DNA of 64,000 nucleotides from Archangium lipolyticum (lineage in GTDB: Bacteria; Myxococcota; Myxococcia; Myxococcales; Myxococcaceae): the NCBI RefSeq assembly GCF_024623785.1, contig NZ_JANKBZ010000002.1:496001-560000 (forward strand). Reading direction: 5' to 3'. Under the pieces are notes generated by a model. The model was not told the origin of the DNA, searched no databases, and worked only from the letters and a program-made list of their open reading frames with translations. This document shows positions 44,234 to 53,189 of the stretch, in pieces. Position 1 is the stretch's first letter. The number at the start of each line of letters is the position of its first letter. A program made the position numbers and the translations under genes.

Positions 44234-45121
44234 ATGAAGACCTTCGAAGGCTCGATGACCGCGCTGGCCACCCCGTTCCGGGAGGGCGCGCTCGACGAGG
44301 CCTCCTACCGGGCGCTCGTGCGTCAGCAGATCGCCGGGGGAACGAGCGTGCTCATTCCCATGGGCACGACCGGTGAGGCCGTGACGATGACCCCCGAGGA
44401 GCGCTTCCGCGCCATCCGCGTGGTGGTGGAGGAGGCGGCGGGCCGGGTGCAGGTGGTGGGCGGCGCGGGCTCCAACAGCACCGCGGAGGCCATCGAAGGT
44501 GTGAAGCGCGTCCGCGAGGCCGGCGCGGACGGCACGCTCATCGTCACGCCCTACTACAACAAGCCCACCCAGGCGGGCATGGTGGAGCACTTCAAGGCCA
44601 TCGCGAAGGCGCACCCGGGCTTCCCCATCATCGCCTACAACGTGCCGGGCCGTACCGGCGTGGACCTGCTGCCCGAGACGGCCCTGCGGCTGTGCGACCT
44701 TCCCGAGGTGGTGGCCATCAAGGAAGCCACGGGGAACATGGCTCGCACCGTGGACCTGGTGGAGAAGTGCGGCGAGCGCCTGACGCTCCTGTCCGGTGAT
44801 GACTTCACCGTGCTGCCCTTCATCGCCTGCGGCGGCAAGGGCGTCATCTCGGTGTCCTCCAACGTGGCTCCGCGGATGATGGCGGACCTGGTGGCCGCCG
44901 CTCGCGCCGGACAGCTCGCCCGCGCCCAGGAGCTCCAGGTGCGGATGAACGAGCTGCACAAGCTGCTGTTCATCGAGAGCAGCCCCATCCCCGTGAAGTG
45001 GGCCCTGCACAAGCTGGGGCTCTTCGGGCCGGAGCTGCGCCTGCCCCTGGTTCCCATGACCGAGCCCAACGCGAAGAAGCTGGAGGCCGAGCTGCGCAAG
45101 CTGGGGTTGCTCCAGGGTTGA
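44234..45121 (+). CDS. dapA: 4-hydroxy-tetrahydrodipicolinate synthase
   Basis: A 295-residue class I aldolase-fold enzyme condensing pyruvate with aspartate semialdehyde. Schiff-base lysine in AIKEATGN (~161), with MGTTGEAVTMT near 45 and YNVPGRTG. The last codons overlap the start of an intergenic hairpin repeat (GGGTTGAACCC), which therefore extends into the gene end. The spacing to lysA is 16 bases. Confidence 0.97.
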   Translation: MKTFEGSMTALATPFREGALDEASYRALVRQQIAGGTSVLIPMGTTGEAVTMTPEERFRAIRVVVEEAAGRVQVVGGAGSNSTAEAIEGVKRVREAGADGTLIVTPYYNKPTQAGMVEHFKAIAKAHPGFPIIAYNVPGRTGVDLLPETALRLCDLPEVVAIKEATGNMARTVDLVEKCGERLTLLSGDDFTVLPFIACGGKGVISVSSNVAPRMMADLVAAARAGQLARAQELQVRMNELHKLLFIESSPIPVKWALHKLGLFGPELRLPLVPMTEPNAKKLEAELRKLGLLQG

Positions 45122-45233
45122 ACCCGGGGGACGCCATACCCTCACCCCGTCCCTCTCCCAGAGGGAGAGGGTCTAACCTGGTTCCTCACCGTGCAGGTCC
45201 CCTCTCCCCCTGGGAGAGGGCTAGGGTGAGGGT
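45115..45233. repeat. Full-length hairpin repeat element with terminal inverted repeats
   Basis: The whole dapA-dapB spacer is this element. ACCCTCACCC (45138-45147) and GGGTGAGGGT (45224-45233) form perfect 10-bp terminal inverted repeats. Inside are two 9-bp hairpins: CCCTCTCCC-AGA-GGGAGAGGG (45151-45171) and CCCTCTCCC-CCT-GGGAGAGGG (45200-45220). Upstream, GGGTTGAACCCGGGG (45115-45129) also occurs in the 32-kb copy. It resembles a MITE- or REP-like mobile element. Confidence 0.8.
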
Positions 45234-45245
45234 CTCGAGGTCACC

Positions 45246-46061
45246 ATGATCCGCACCGTCATTACCGGAGTCTCTGGCCGCATGGGTAGCACCCTGCTGC
45301 GCCTCGTTCGCGACTCCAAGGACCTCGAGCTGGCCGGCGCCACCTCGCGCAAGGGCTCCGCCTCCGTGGGACAGGACGTGGGTCAGGCCGCGCGCCTGGG
45401 GACGCTTGGTGTCTCCGTGGGCGATGACCTCGGCCGTGTGCTCGACGCATCGCGAGCCCAGGTGGTCATCGACTTCACCAGCGCGGAGGCCAGCGTGGCC
45501 CATGCGCGCCAGTGCGCCGAGCGCGGTGTGGCCATGGTCATCGGCTCCACGGGCTTCACCCCCGAGTCCCGCGCCGAGGTGGCCGCCAGCGCGAAGTCCA
45601 TTCCCGTGGTGCTCGCCCCCAACACCTCCGTGGGTGTGAACGTGGTCATCCGCATGGCCGCCGAGCTCGCCCGGGTGCTGGGTGACGGCTACGACGTGGA
45701 CGTGCTCGAGGCCCACCACCGGATGAAGAAGGACGCGCCCTCGGGCACGGCGTTGAAGCTGGCCGAGGTGCTCGCCTCGGCGCTGGGACGCGGGCAGGAG
45801 GACCTGACCTTCGCCCGGCATGGGCAGATTGGCGCGCGTCCGAAGCAGGAGATCGGTGTGCAGACGCTGCGCGGCGGGGACGTCGTGGGCGAGCACACCG
45901 TGTACTTCTTCGGTGAGGGCGAGCGCATCGAGCTCACCCACCGGGCCACGAGCAGGGACCAGTTCGGACTCGGGGCGCTGAGGGCGGCGCGCTGGGTGAC
46001 GGGCCGGGCGCCGGGGCTCTACGACATGGCCGACGTGCTCGGCTTCCAGAGGACGCCATGA
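45246..46061 (+). CDS. dapB: 4-hydroxy-tetrahydrodipicolinate reductase
   Basis: A 271-residue NAD(P)H enzyme of the diaminopimelate pathway. The nucleotide-binding loop is TGVSGRMGS near residue 7, and the catalytic motif is [18 protein letters not shown] with the HH pair near 157. It follows dapA across a hairpin repeat, so its expression may be modulated by that element. Its stop overlaps the FAH gene start by 4 bases. Confidence 0.97.
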   Translation: MIRTVITGVSGRMGSTLLRLVRDSKDLELAGATSRKGSASVGQDVGQAARLGTLGVSVGDDLGRVLDASRAQVVIDFTSAEASVAHARQCAERGVAMVIGSTGFTPESRAEVAASAKSIPVVLAPNTSVGVNVVIRMAAELARVLGDGYDVDVLEAHHRMKKDAPSGTALKLAEVLASALGRGQEDLTFARHGQIGARPKQEIGVQTLRGGDVVGEHTVYFFGEGERIELTHRATSRDQFGLGALRAARWVTGRAPGLYDMADVLGFQRTP

Positions 46062-46825
46062 CGACGCGTTATTGCCGTTTCCAGCATGAGGGCCGTGCGC
46101 AGTACGGCCGCATCGAGGGTGAAGAGGTGGTGGTGCTCTCCGGCGCGCCGTGGGCCGGAGGGGAGGACACGGGCCGGCGCGTGGCGCTGGGCGCGGTGTC
46201 GCTGCTGGTGCCCTCCGAGGCCTCCAAGGTGGTGTGCATCGGGCAGAACTACCGCAAGCACGCGGAGGAGATGGGCAAGCCCGTCCCTCCCGAGCCCCTC
46301 ATCTTCATGAAGCCCTCCACGGCGCTCAACGCGCACCGCTCGCCCATCCGGATTCCCAAGGCGAGCCAGGAGGTGCACTACGAGGCGGAGCTGGGGCTGC
46401 TCATCGGCGAGCGGCTGAAGAACGCCGACGAGGCCACCGCCGCCCGGGCCATCTGGGGTCTCACCTGCATCAACGACGTGACGGCGCGCGACATCCAGCG
46501 CCGCGAGGTGCAGCACACCCGCGCCAAGAGCTACGACACCTTCGCCTGCGCGGGCCCCTGGGCCGTCACCGGCCTGTCCCCGGCGGACCTGCGCATCCTC
46601 TGCCGCGTCAACGGGCAGGTGAAGCAGGACAGCCGTACCTCGGACATGATCTTCGGCCCCGCCCGGCTGGTGTCCTTCATCTCCCACATCATGACCCTCC
46701 TGCCGGGCGACCTGGTGAGCACGGGGACTCCCTCGGGCGTGGGCCGGTTGGCCGCTGGGGATACGGTGGAAGTGGAGTTGGAGGGAATCGGGACCCTGGC
46801 CAATCCTGTTGAGATGGAGCCTTGA
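46058..46825 (+). CDS. Fumarylacetoacetate hydrolase (FAH) family protein
   Basis: A 255-residue protein of the FAHD1-like group. Metal ligands are seen in [10 protein letters not shown] (two Glu) and [14 protein letters not shown] (Asp); [13 protein letters not shown] and STGTPSGVG are further hallmarks. Family members hydrolyse or decarboxylate acylpyruvates and related 2-oxo acids; the exact substrate is unknown. It overlaps dapB (4 bases) and folK (4 bases), so it is cotranscribed with them. Confidence 0.92.
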   Translation: MTTRYCRFQHEGRAQYGRIEGEEVVVLSGAPWAGGEDTGRRVALGAVSLLVPSEASKVVCIGQNYRKHAEEMGKPVPPEPLIFMKPSTALNAHRSPIRIPKASQEVHYEAELGLLIGERLKNADEATAARAIWGLTCINDVTARDIQRREVQHTRAKSYDTFACAGPWAVTGLSPADLRILCRVNGQVKQDSRTSDMIFGPARLVSFISHIMTLLPGDLVSTGTPSGVGRLAAGDTVEVELEGIGTLANPVEMEP

Positions 46826-47349
46826 GCGCCACTGTCTACGTAGGGCTGGGCTCCAATCAGGGAGACCGCGAAGCCCAACTCGTCTCCGCCCTGGAGGCGC
46901 TGTCCCGAATCGATGCAGTGGCCGTCCTGCGCTGCTCCTCCCTTTTCGAGAGCGCCCCGGTGGGGCCTCCCCAGCCTCGCTACCTCAACGCCGTGGTGGC
47001 GCTGGAGTGCGGGCTGCCTCCCCAGCGGCTGCTCTGCATCCTGAAGCAGATCGAAAAGGACATGGGCCGCCGTCTGGACGGTCCACGCTGGGGTCCGCGC
47101 CCCATCGACCTGGACATCCTCCTGTGGGAGGGTGAGGTCGTGGCGGATCCCAACCTGCAGGTGCCGCACCTGGAATTGCACAAGCGCCGCTTCGCCCTGG
47201 AGCCCCTGGCCGAGCTCGCCCCCGAGGCCGAGCACCCGGTGCTGGGTATGTCGGTGGTGGAGCTGCTCGCCCAGCTGGCGCCGCAGGACGTACAACGGTG
47301 CCCGGCCACCCAGTGGCCCGAAACCCTTTCTCCCGTGATCGAGTCATGA
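46822..47349 (+). CDS. folK: 2-Amino-4-hydroxy-6-hydroxymethyldihydropteridine pyrophosphokinase
   Basis: A 175-residue folate-pathway kinase. GLGSNQGDRE at the N-terminus and the HPPK signature RWGPRPIDLDILLW (~95) are unambiguous. The start is a TTG overlapping the FAH stop (TTGA), a rare start that fits the coupled arrangement; no ATG or GTG in frame preserves the conserved N-terminus. It overlaps the following TPR gene by 4 bases. Confidence 0.95.
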   Translation: MSATVYVGLGSNQGDREAQLVSALEALSRIDAVAVLRCSSLFESAPVGPPQPRYLNAVVALECGLPPQRLLCILKQIEKDMGRRLDGPRWGPRPIDLDILLWEGEVVADPNLQVPHLELHKRRFALEPLAELAPEAEHPVLGMSVVELLAQLAPQDVQRCPATQWPETLSPVIES

Positions 47350-48680
47350 CCCTCTCCCTGGCCCTGGCCGCCGCGGCCCTCCTCACCGCCGAGCCCACCA
47401 ACCTGCCCGCCGGGCATCCGACCCTCGGCTCGGACGCACAGCCCCCCGCCTCCTCGGGCGCGGTGATGGACGGGCACCCGCCGATGACGGGCCGTGCGCC
47501 GCCCACCGCCGAGGAGCTGCTCCAGCAGCTCGATGGCATGCAGGGCCTGCGCGAGCGGGAGAAGACGTTCGAGATCGCCTCGTCGCTCGGCAAGCTCTAC
47601 TACACGAACGGGCGGCCCTCGGATGCCGTCTCCTATTTCCTCCAGGCGGAGGAGAAGGCGAAGGCCACGCGCGAGCTCTTCCTGGCGCAGCGCAAGAAGC
47701 TGGGCAAGGGAGCGGTGCCATCCGCGGAGGAGGCCAACTGTGGCTTCTCGGTGGAGACGCCGGTGGAGCAGATGGGGGCCACGGCGGCGGAGCGTGCGAA
47801 GAAGGGTGACACCGCGGGTGCGGTGGCCTGCGCGCGCGCGGCGCTGCAGCCGGTGCTCGAGGTGGAGTCGATGCGCGGCAACGCGCTGTTCCTCTCCGGG
47901 GACGCCGAGGGCGCGCTGAAGGTGTACGAGCGGGTGCTGGAGGTGTCGCCCTCGTTCGCGGACGCGCTCTTCGGGCGCTCGGCGCTGCTGTACGAGACGC
48001 GGGGCGAGGACGTGAAGGCGCTGCAGTCCGCGCGCGATGGCTTCGAGGCCTTCCTCGCGGCGCACCCGGACTCGACGCGCTCGGCACTGGCGCGCAAGCT
48101 GAGCCGCCTGGCGGATGACGCGGTGAAGGCGGGCGGCATGAAGAAGATGCTGGCCTCGCGCACCGAGGATCGGCGCATCCGGGTGTCCAAGCTCGACCTG
48201 TCGCCGAAGCCGATGATGGGGCAGGGGCCGATGGCGGGTGCGGGTGGCCCGATGGCGGGTGGGACGGCCGGAGCGTCGGCGCCGACGATCTCGCAAGAGA
48301 CGATGCAGGCGATGCAGGACGTGGAGCGCACGCCGGAGCTCGAGGCGCAGCTGGACCAGACGGTGGCGCAGGGCGAGGAGCTGCTGGCGAAGGGCCGCTT
48401 CGACGAGGCGCTACAGTCCTACCGGCAGGTGATGCCGCTGCGTCCGGACGGGCGGGTGAAGGCGGGCCTGGCGTGGACGCTGATCGGCCTGGGCAAGCCC
48501 ACGGCGGACCGGGTGTGGGGAGTGGCGGTGGAGTCGGATCCGGCGGCGGTGGACAAGCTGGGAGAGACGCTGAAGGCGAAGGGAGACCTGAAGGGAGCGA
48601 AGGCGCTCTGGTCGAAGCTGGCGGCCTCGGCGCCGGGCTACGCGGCGCAGGTATCCCTGCAGGCCAAGCTGAGCCAGTAA
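47346..48680 (+). CDS. Exported TPR-repeat protein
   Basis: A 444-residue protein with a short signal-like N-terminus (TLSLALAAAALLTA) and several TPR-like helices (EIASSLGKLYYTNGRPSDAV; MRGNALFLSGDAEGALKVYE; GEELLAKGRFDEALQSYRQ). A Gly/Met-rich linker (GQGPMAGAGGPMAGG) lies near 300. Probably a periplasmic scaffold for protein contacts; partners unknown. It starts in the folK stop (ATGA), so it closes the lptM-lysA-dap-folK run. Confidence 0.8.
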   Translation: MTLSLALAAAALLTAEPTNLPAGHPTLGSDAQPPASSGAVMDGHPPMTGRAPPTAEELLQQLDGMQGLREREKTFEIASSLGKLYYTNGRPSDAVSYFLQAEEKAKATRELFLAQRKKLGKGAVPSAEEANCGFSVETPVEQMGATAAERAKKGDTAGAVACARAALQPVLEVESMRGNALFLSGDAEGALKVYERVLEVSPSFADALFGRSALLYETRGEDVKALQSARDGFEAFLAAHPDSTRSALARKLSRLADDAVKAGGMKKMLASRTEDRRIRVSKLDLSPKPMMGQGPMAGAGGPMAGGTAGASAPTISQETMQAMQDVERTPELEAQLDQTVAQGEELLAKGRFDEALQSYRQVMPLRPDGRVKAGLAWTLIGLGKPTADRVWGVAVESDPAAVDKLGETLKAKGDLKGAKALWSKLAASAPGYAAQVSLQAKLSQ

Positions 48681-48689
48681 CCGTGTATG

Positions 48690-48726
48690 CCCCCTCTCCC
48701 TCTGGGAGAGGGCTGGGGTGAGGGTA
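48690..48726. repeat. Hairpin repeat element (single unit)
   Basis: One unit of the same family as the copies at 32.1 and 45.1 kb: the hairpin CCCTCTCCC-TCT-GGGAGAGGG (48692-48712), then GGGGTGAGGG. It lies between the TPR gene and the convergent isomerase gene and may terminate both transcripts. Confidence 0.8.
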
Positions 48727-48758
48727 TTGACCCCCGTGTTGACCTCCGCGAGCCCCGC

Positions 48759-49820
48759 CTAGAAGTACCGTGCGGCGAGCAGATCCTGGACGTCGAGCAG
48801 GCCCACGGCCTTGCCCTCGGCGTCCACGACGGGGAGCTGGTCCACGCGGAACTCGCGCATGAGCCTGGTGGCCTCGAGCACCAGAACCTCTGGGCCCACG
48901 CACCGTGGCCGCTTGCCCATCACCTCGCGGATGGGGCGCTCGAAGTTCGTCTCCCCGCGCTCGACGAGCCGGCGCAAATCCCCATCCGTGAAGATGCCCA
49001 CGAGGCGGCCCTGGCGGTCGACGACGTTGGTCGCACCCGGTCGGCCGGGGGTGTTGGTCATCACCACCACGGCCTCGGAGAGCTTCGCGGAGTCGCGGAC
49101 GATGGGGTTGGCGGAGCCGGAGCGCATCAGCTCGAAGACGCGCATGACGGAGCGGCCGATCTTCCCGCCGGGGTGGAGCAGGGCGTACTCGTTGGAGGAG
49201 AAGGGCCGGGCGCGCATCACGGCCATGGCGAGCGCGTCACCGATGGCGTGCAGGGCGGCGGTGGAGGCGGTGGGGACCATGCCCATGGGGCAGGCCTCCT
49301 CGATGCGGCCGATGTCCAGCACCACGTCCGCGCCGCGGGCCAGGGGACTCTCCGCGTCGCCGGTGAGGGCGATGACGGGGGCGCCCAGCCGCTTGAAGGA
49401 GGGCAGCAGCCGAACCAGCTCCTCGGTGGCGCCGCTGTTGGAGAGCGCGAGGATGACGTCCCCGCGGCCCACGCGGCCCAGGTCTCCGTGCACGGCCTCG
49501 GTGGGGTGGAGGAAGACGGAGCGGACACCGGTGGAGGCCAGCGTGGCGGACAGCTTCTGGCCGATGAGGCCCGCCTTGCCGATGCCCGTCACCACCGTCT
49601 GGCCCGGACAGTCGCGCACCAGCTCGAGCGCGCGCAGGAAGGAGTCACCCAACCGCCCCATCAGCCCGAGGATGGCCTGGGCCTCGGCCTCGAGCACGCT
49701 GCGCGCGTAGGCGAGGGTGGCCTCGCGCTCGTCGCGGGAGGGCGCGGGGGAGGGGGTGGCTGGACCGGGGAGGGCGCGGAGGCGGGGCTTCCGGGCGGTG
49801 CTTCGGGAGGCTCGGGCCAT
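48759..49820 (-). CDS. kdsD: Arabinose-5-phosphate isomerase, KdsD/KpsF type
   Basis: A 353-residue enzyme converting ribulose-5-P to arabinose-5-P for Kdo/LPS synthesis. An SIS domain (VTGIGKAGLIGQKLSATLASTG; ALSNSGATEELVRLLP; MGMVPTASTAALHAIGDALA) is followed by two CBS domains (~205-353). The N-terminal ~35 residues are basic and Pro/Ala-rich, longer than in E. coli. The start at MARASRS is a choice; an ATG at 49883 is also possible and neither has a clear ribosome site. Confidence 0.93.
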   Translation of the reverse strand: MARASRSTARKPRLRALPGPATPSPAPSRDEREATLAYARSVLEAEAQAILGLMGRLGDSFLRALELVRDCPGQTVVTGIGKAGLIGQKLSATLASTGVRSVFLHPTEAVHGDLGRVGRGDVILALSNSGATEELVRLLPSFKRLGAPVIALTGDAESPLARGADVVLDIGRIEEACPMGMVPTASTAALHAIGDALAMAVMRARPFSSNEYALLHPGGKIGRSVMRVFELMRSGSANPIVRDSAKLSEAVVVMTNTPGRPGATNVVDRQGRLVGIFTDGDLRRLVERGETNFERPIREVMGKRPRCVGPEVLVLEATRLMREFRVDQLPVVDAEGKAVGLLDVQDLLAARYF

Positions 49821-49992
49821 GGTGGTGGGGCCCTTGTACTCCCGGGCCGGGCGGGCCTGCCAGCTTGACGCACCGGAGGGCATCGGCTACGCGCCTCCTC
49901 GCCCGGCGGGCAGACGGGAGCGTCTCGCCTGCACCCGTGGGTTTCCGCCTTACAACCTAACAGGGCAGACCTGAACCTGGAGAGGGGACGAG

Positions 49993-50649
49993 ATGAAGTT
50001 CTTCATCGACACCGCCGACGTCGAGGAGATCCGCAAGGCCCATGCGATGGGCGTGCTGGATGGAGTCACCACCAACCCGTCGCTGCTGGCCAAGGTGGGC
50101 CGGGGCCTGGAGGAGACCATCCGGGAGATCTGCTCCATCGTGGATGGACCCGTGAGCGCCGAGTGCGTCTCCGCCGACGCGCCCGAGCTCATCAAGGAGG
50201 GCAAGGGGCTCGCCAAGATTCATGACAACGTGGTGGTGAAGATTCCCATGGGCGTGGAGGGCCTCAAGGCCGTCAAGGCGCTCACCGCCGAGGGCATCCG
50301 CACCAACGTGACGCTGTGCTTCTCCGCCAACCAGGCGCTGCTGGCCGCCAAGGCGGGGGCCACCTACATCTCGCCGTTCGTGGGCCGCCTGGACGACATC
50401 TCCCAGGACGGGATGGAGCTCATCGCCCACATCATTGAAATCTACCAGAACTACGACTTCACCACGCAGGTGCTGGTGGCGAGCGTGCGCAACCCGGTGC
50501 ACGTGCTGCAGGCGGCGCGCATGGGCGCGGACGTGGCCACGCTGCCCTACAGCGTCATCGCCCAGCTGGCCCAGCACCCGCTCACCGACATCGGCATCAA
50601 GAAGTTCCTGGCCGACTGGGAGAAGGTGCCCAAGTCCGCCAAGCCGTAG
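49993..50649 (+). CDS. Transaldolase / fructose-6-phosphate aldolase-like
   Basis: A 218-residue protein of the short TalC/Fsa class. The N-terminus [25 protein letters not shown] and [15 protein letters not shown] (Schiff-base lysine) are diagnostic; [11 protein letters not shown] also fits. Short members act as transaldolase or as fructose-6-P aldolase, which cannot be separated by eye. GGAGAGGGGACG precedes the ATG. A strong hairpin follows the stop. Confidence 0.94.
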   Translation: MKFFIDTADVEEIRKAHAMGVLDGVTTNPSLLAKVGRGLEETIREICSIVDGPVSAECVSADAPELIKEGKGLAKIHDNVVVKIPMGVEGLKAVKALTAEGIRTNVTLCFSANQALLAAKAGATYISPFVGRLDDISQDGMELIAHIIEIYQNYDFTTQVLVASVRNPVHVLQAARMGADVATLPYSVIAQLAQHPLTDIGIKKFLADWEKVPKSAKP

Positions 50650-50658
50650 CGCGAATGA

Positions 50659-50692
50659 AGAGGCCACCGCCCGTACTGGCGCGGTGGCCTCT
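50659..50692. terminator. Probable bidirectional terminator
   Basis: A perfect 12-bp inverted repeat, AGAGGCCACCGC (50659-50670) and GCGGTGGCCTCT (50681-50692), with a 10-base loop, 10 bases after the transaldolase stop and 20 before the stop of the convergent lipoprotein gene. Confidence 0.75.
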
Positions 50693-50712
50693 GGCCAACA
50701 ACCCGGAGACGA

Positions 50713-53013
50713 CTACTCGAAGGTCGCCTGGAGGGCCGCGGCCGGCGAGGCCGAGAAGCTGTGGGTGGCCCGGAGCTCGACGGTGCCCGGGGTCGGCTTG
50801 GCGGGCGCGGTGCCGCCCTTCATGCGGATGGTGCCGTAGTTGCCGTTGGCGACGCCGTTGAAGTTGTAGTCGACCGTCCGGACGCAGCGGACCTTCACCG
50901 GAGGGGTGCTCGGCACCGGCCCCGGCATGGCCGCGCCCGTGTCACACGTCCCGCCAATCTGCAGGCTGCCGTCCGCCTGGGTCGTCGCCACGCGCGTGTT
51001 GTAGTCGATGTTGAACCCGCCGTAGTCGAAGGCACCGACGCCGCCAGCGCTGGCGAGCTCGGCGCTACCCCGGCTGCCGGACACCTTCACGACGGAGAAG
51101 TTCGCGCCGTCGGTCGACATCCGGTTGTAGTAGGCGTCACCCCAGATGAAGTCCACTTCGATCTGGCCTTCCACCGGCACGAAGTAGTTGTCGGAGTAGG
51201 GCTTGAACACCAGGTGGTTGCTCGCCAGGGGCCCGGTGTAGACGAGGTGGATGGCGCGCCAGATCTGCGTGTTGCCATCCCAGCAGCCGTTGGGGCCGTC
51301 CCAACTGCCGTTGCGGGTCGCGGGCTTGCTCGGATCGGCGCAGTCGATGCGCTCGGTGTCGATGAAGTCCTCGCCCGGGTCCCACACGCCGTTGTCGTTG
51401 CGGTCCACCAGCGGCTCGCCGAGGTCCACGAACCACTCGCCCGGATCCCACCGGCCGTTCTTCACGGTCGTGGTACCGGAGCCGTCGGCGAACTCCTCCT
51501 CGCCGGCCACCACGGCGATGACGGTCACCGCCATGTCGCGGGGATTGGGATCGTTCGGGTTGGTCGCGCTGCCGTCGTACTTCTCGCCCGTGAGGGGCGT
51601 GACGGGGTAGGGCGGGAAGGCGCCATCGGTGTTGAAGACGGTGACGGCCTCGCCGGTGCCGGCGGCGGGCGTGCTGCCCGCCTGGGGCTTGGAGTTGACG
51701 GGGCTGCTGATGGAGCCCGCCTCGGGGTACCACTGCACCGGCGTGGCCAGGCCCACGGGGTTGCCGAAGCGGTCCACCAGCTTGGCCGTGCAGTTGGTGT
51801 TGATGCCCTTGCGCGGCGGGGGCGTGGCATGGAGCGCGCCCAGGTTCTTGCGGACGCAGTCCACCGTGAGGCCACGATCCGAGGGCTTGCCACCGACGAT
51901 GGGGGTACCGGTGTGGTTGGCGTCCACGCTCGGGGTGGAGCTGCGGGTGGCGGTGACCACGGCCCGGACGATGGCCACGCCCACCGTGTTGCCCGAGCGC
52001 AGGGTGGTGGACACCTGGCCCTGGGCGTCCGTGGTGCCCGACGGGGTGACGCTCGCACCGGCGGCGCCCGACACCTCGAAGCTCACGTCGATACCCGGGA
52101 CGGGCTGGGCGTTCGCGTTGAGCACCTTGAAGGTGATGGGCGTGGTGGTCTCACGTCCGGACGACTCCAGGCCCAGCAGCGCCTTGGTGGCGGTGGTCGG
52201 CACGTAGGTGACGGAGGAGACGCTCAGGAAGGAGTACTGCGCCGCCTTGGTCTCGTTCTCCACGGTGGCGGTGATGCGCGCCTGGCCGGGCGTGTCGTTG
52301 GCCACGTAGAGCGGCGCGCTGGCCTTGCCACCCGAGGTCGTGTTGACGGTGATGCTCTTCACGCCGGGAGTCGGCTGGAACGAGCCCTTGTCGCTGGTGA
52401 AGGTGATGGGCGTGCCGTCCGCCACCGGGGCGCTGGTCGAGTTGCGGATGGCCGTGACGGTGACGGTGGTCTGGTCTCCGGTGTTGGCCACGACGACGGG
52501 CTTGCTGAACGCGATGTCGATGCTGAACACCGTGGTGACTCCGCCGTCGAAGCCGCCATCCGTGCCGGCGTCACCGGTGCCGGCGTCACCGGTGCCAGCG
52601 TCCGGCGTCACGACGGTGCTGCCCACCGTCACCGTCGTCTTGGCGGTAGTGCCGCTCCACTTGCCCTCGATGCTCACGGCGCCCTTGCAGTTGGAGTCCA
52701 GGGCCTTGTCACACTTGAAGGTGGTGGTGGCGGTGCCGGTCTCGTCGAGCGTCAGCGTGACGGTGGTCTGGCCATCGCCCAGCAGGCCGGCGGCGGCCGT
52801 CAGTTCCACGCTGCCCGTGCCCGGCTCTTCCTTGGCGTCGGTTGCGCTGACGGTGAGGGTGGCGACCTGTCCCTTGTCATCGATGCGGGTGGGCCTGGCG
52901 CTTACCTGGAGCAGTGGCTCCCCTTCTTCGTCATCCCCTCCGAAGATTCCCGGACAGGCGGTGGTTCCCAGCACCAGCGCCAGGGCGCCAGTGAGTTTCA
53001 ACAATCGATGCAT
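50713..53013 (-). CDS. Large Ig-like lipoprotein
   Basis: A 766-residue predicted lipoprotein (lipobox LGTTA-C20). Several bacterial Ig-like (Big-type) beta-sandwich segments are visible, e.g. LTVSATDAKEEPGTGSVEL, VNTTSGGKASAPLYVAND and TLRSGNTVGVAIVRAVV. A linker has a 15-base DNA repeat coding for GTGDAGTGDAG. Near residue 530 lies RWDPGEWFVDLGEPLVDRN, then DNGVWDPGEDFIDTE, which resemble calcium-binding loops. Cell-surface or adhesion role by analogy; no enzyme motif. Confidence 0.82.
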   Translation of the reverse strand: MHRLLKLTGALALVLGTTACPGIFGGDDEEGEPLLQVSARPTRIDDKGQVATLTVSATDAKEEPGTGSVELTAAAGLLGDGQTTVTLTLDETGTATTTFKCDKALDSNCKGAVSIEGKWSGTTAKTTVTVGSTVVTPDAGTGDAGTGDAGTDGGFDGGVTTVFSIDIAFSKPVVVANTGDQTTVTVTAIRNSTSAPVADGTPITFTSDKGSFQPTPGVKSITVNTTSGGKASAPLYVANDTPGQARITATVENETKAAQYSFLSVSSVTYVPTTATKALLGLESSGRETTTPITFKVLNANAQPVPGIDVSFEVSGAAGASVTPSGTTDAQGQVSTTLRSGNTVGVAIVRAVVTATRSSTPSVDANHTGTPIVGGKPSDRGLTVDCVRKNLGALHATPPPRKGINTNCTAKLVDRFGNPVGLATPVQWYPEAGSISSPVNSKPQAGSTPAAGTGEAVTVFNTDGAFPPYPVTPLTGEKYDGSATNPNDPNPRDMAVTVIAVVAGEEEFADGSGTTTVKNGRWDPGEWFVDLGEPLVDRNDNGVWDPGEDFIDTERIDCADPSKPATRNGSWDGPNGCWDGNTQIWRAIHLVYTGPLASNHLVFKPYSDNYFVPVEGQIEVDFIWGDAYYNRMSTDGANFSVVKVSGSRGSAELASAGGVGAFDYGGFNIDYNTRVATTQADGSLQIGGTCDTGAAMPGPVPSTPPVKVRCVRTVDYNFNGVANGNYGTIRMKGGTAPAKPTPGTVELRATHSFSASPAAALQATFE

Positions 53014-53189
53014 GTAGATGACTCCCCTCGGACACGGGGTTGAACCGGCCCAGACCCCGGGTCTTGACGGCTGGCAGTATTCCGGTGCACGCGGTATTCG
53101 TCAAACCACAGACACATGGCAGATGAGCCTGTGGGAAGTGCCCTTCCAACCACCGTGTTTTTCTGCCGAATCACAGCCCGCGAGGACCC

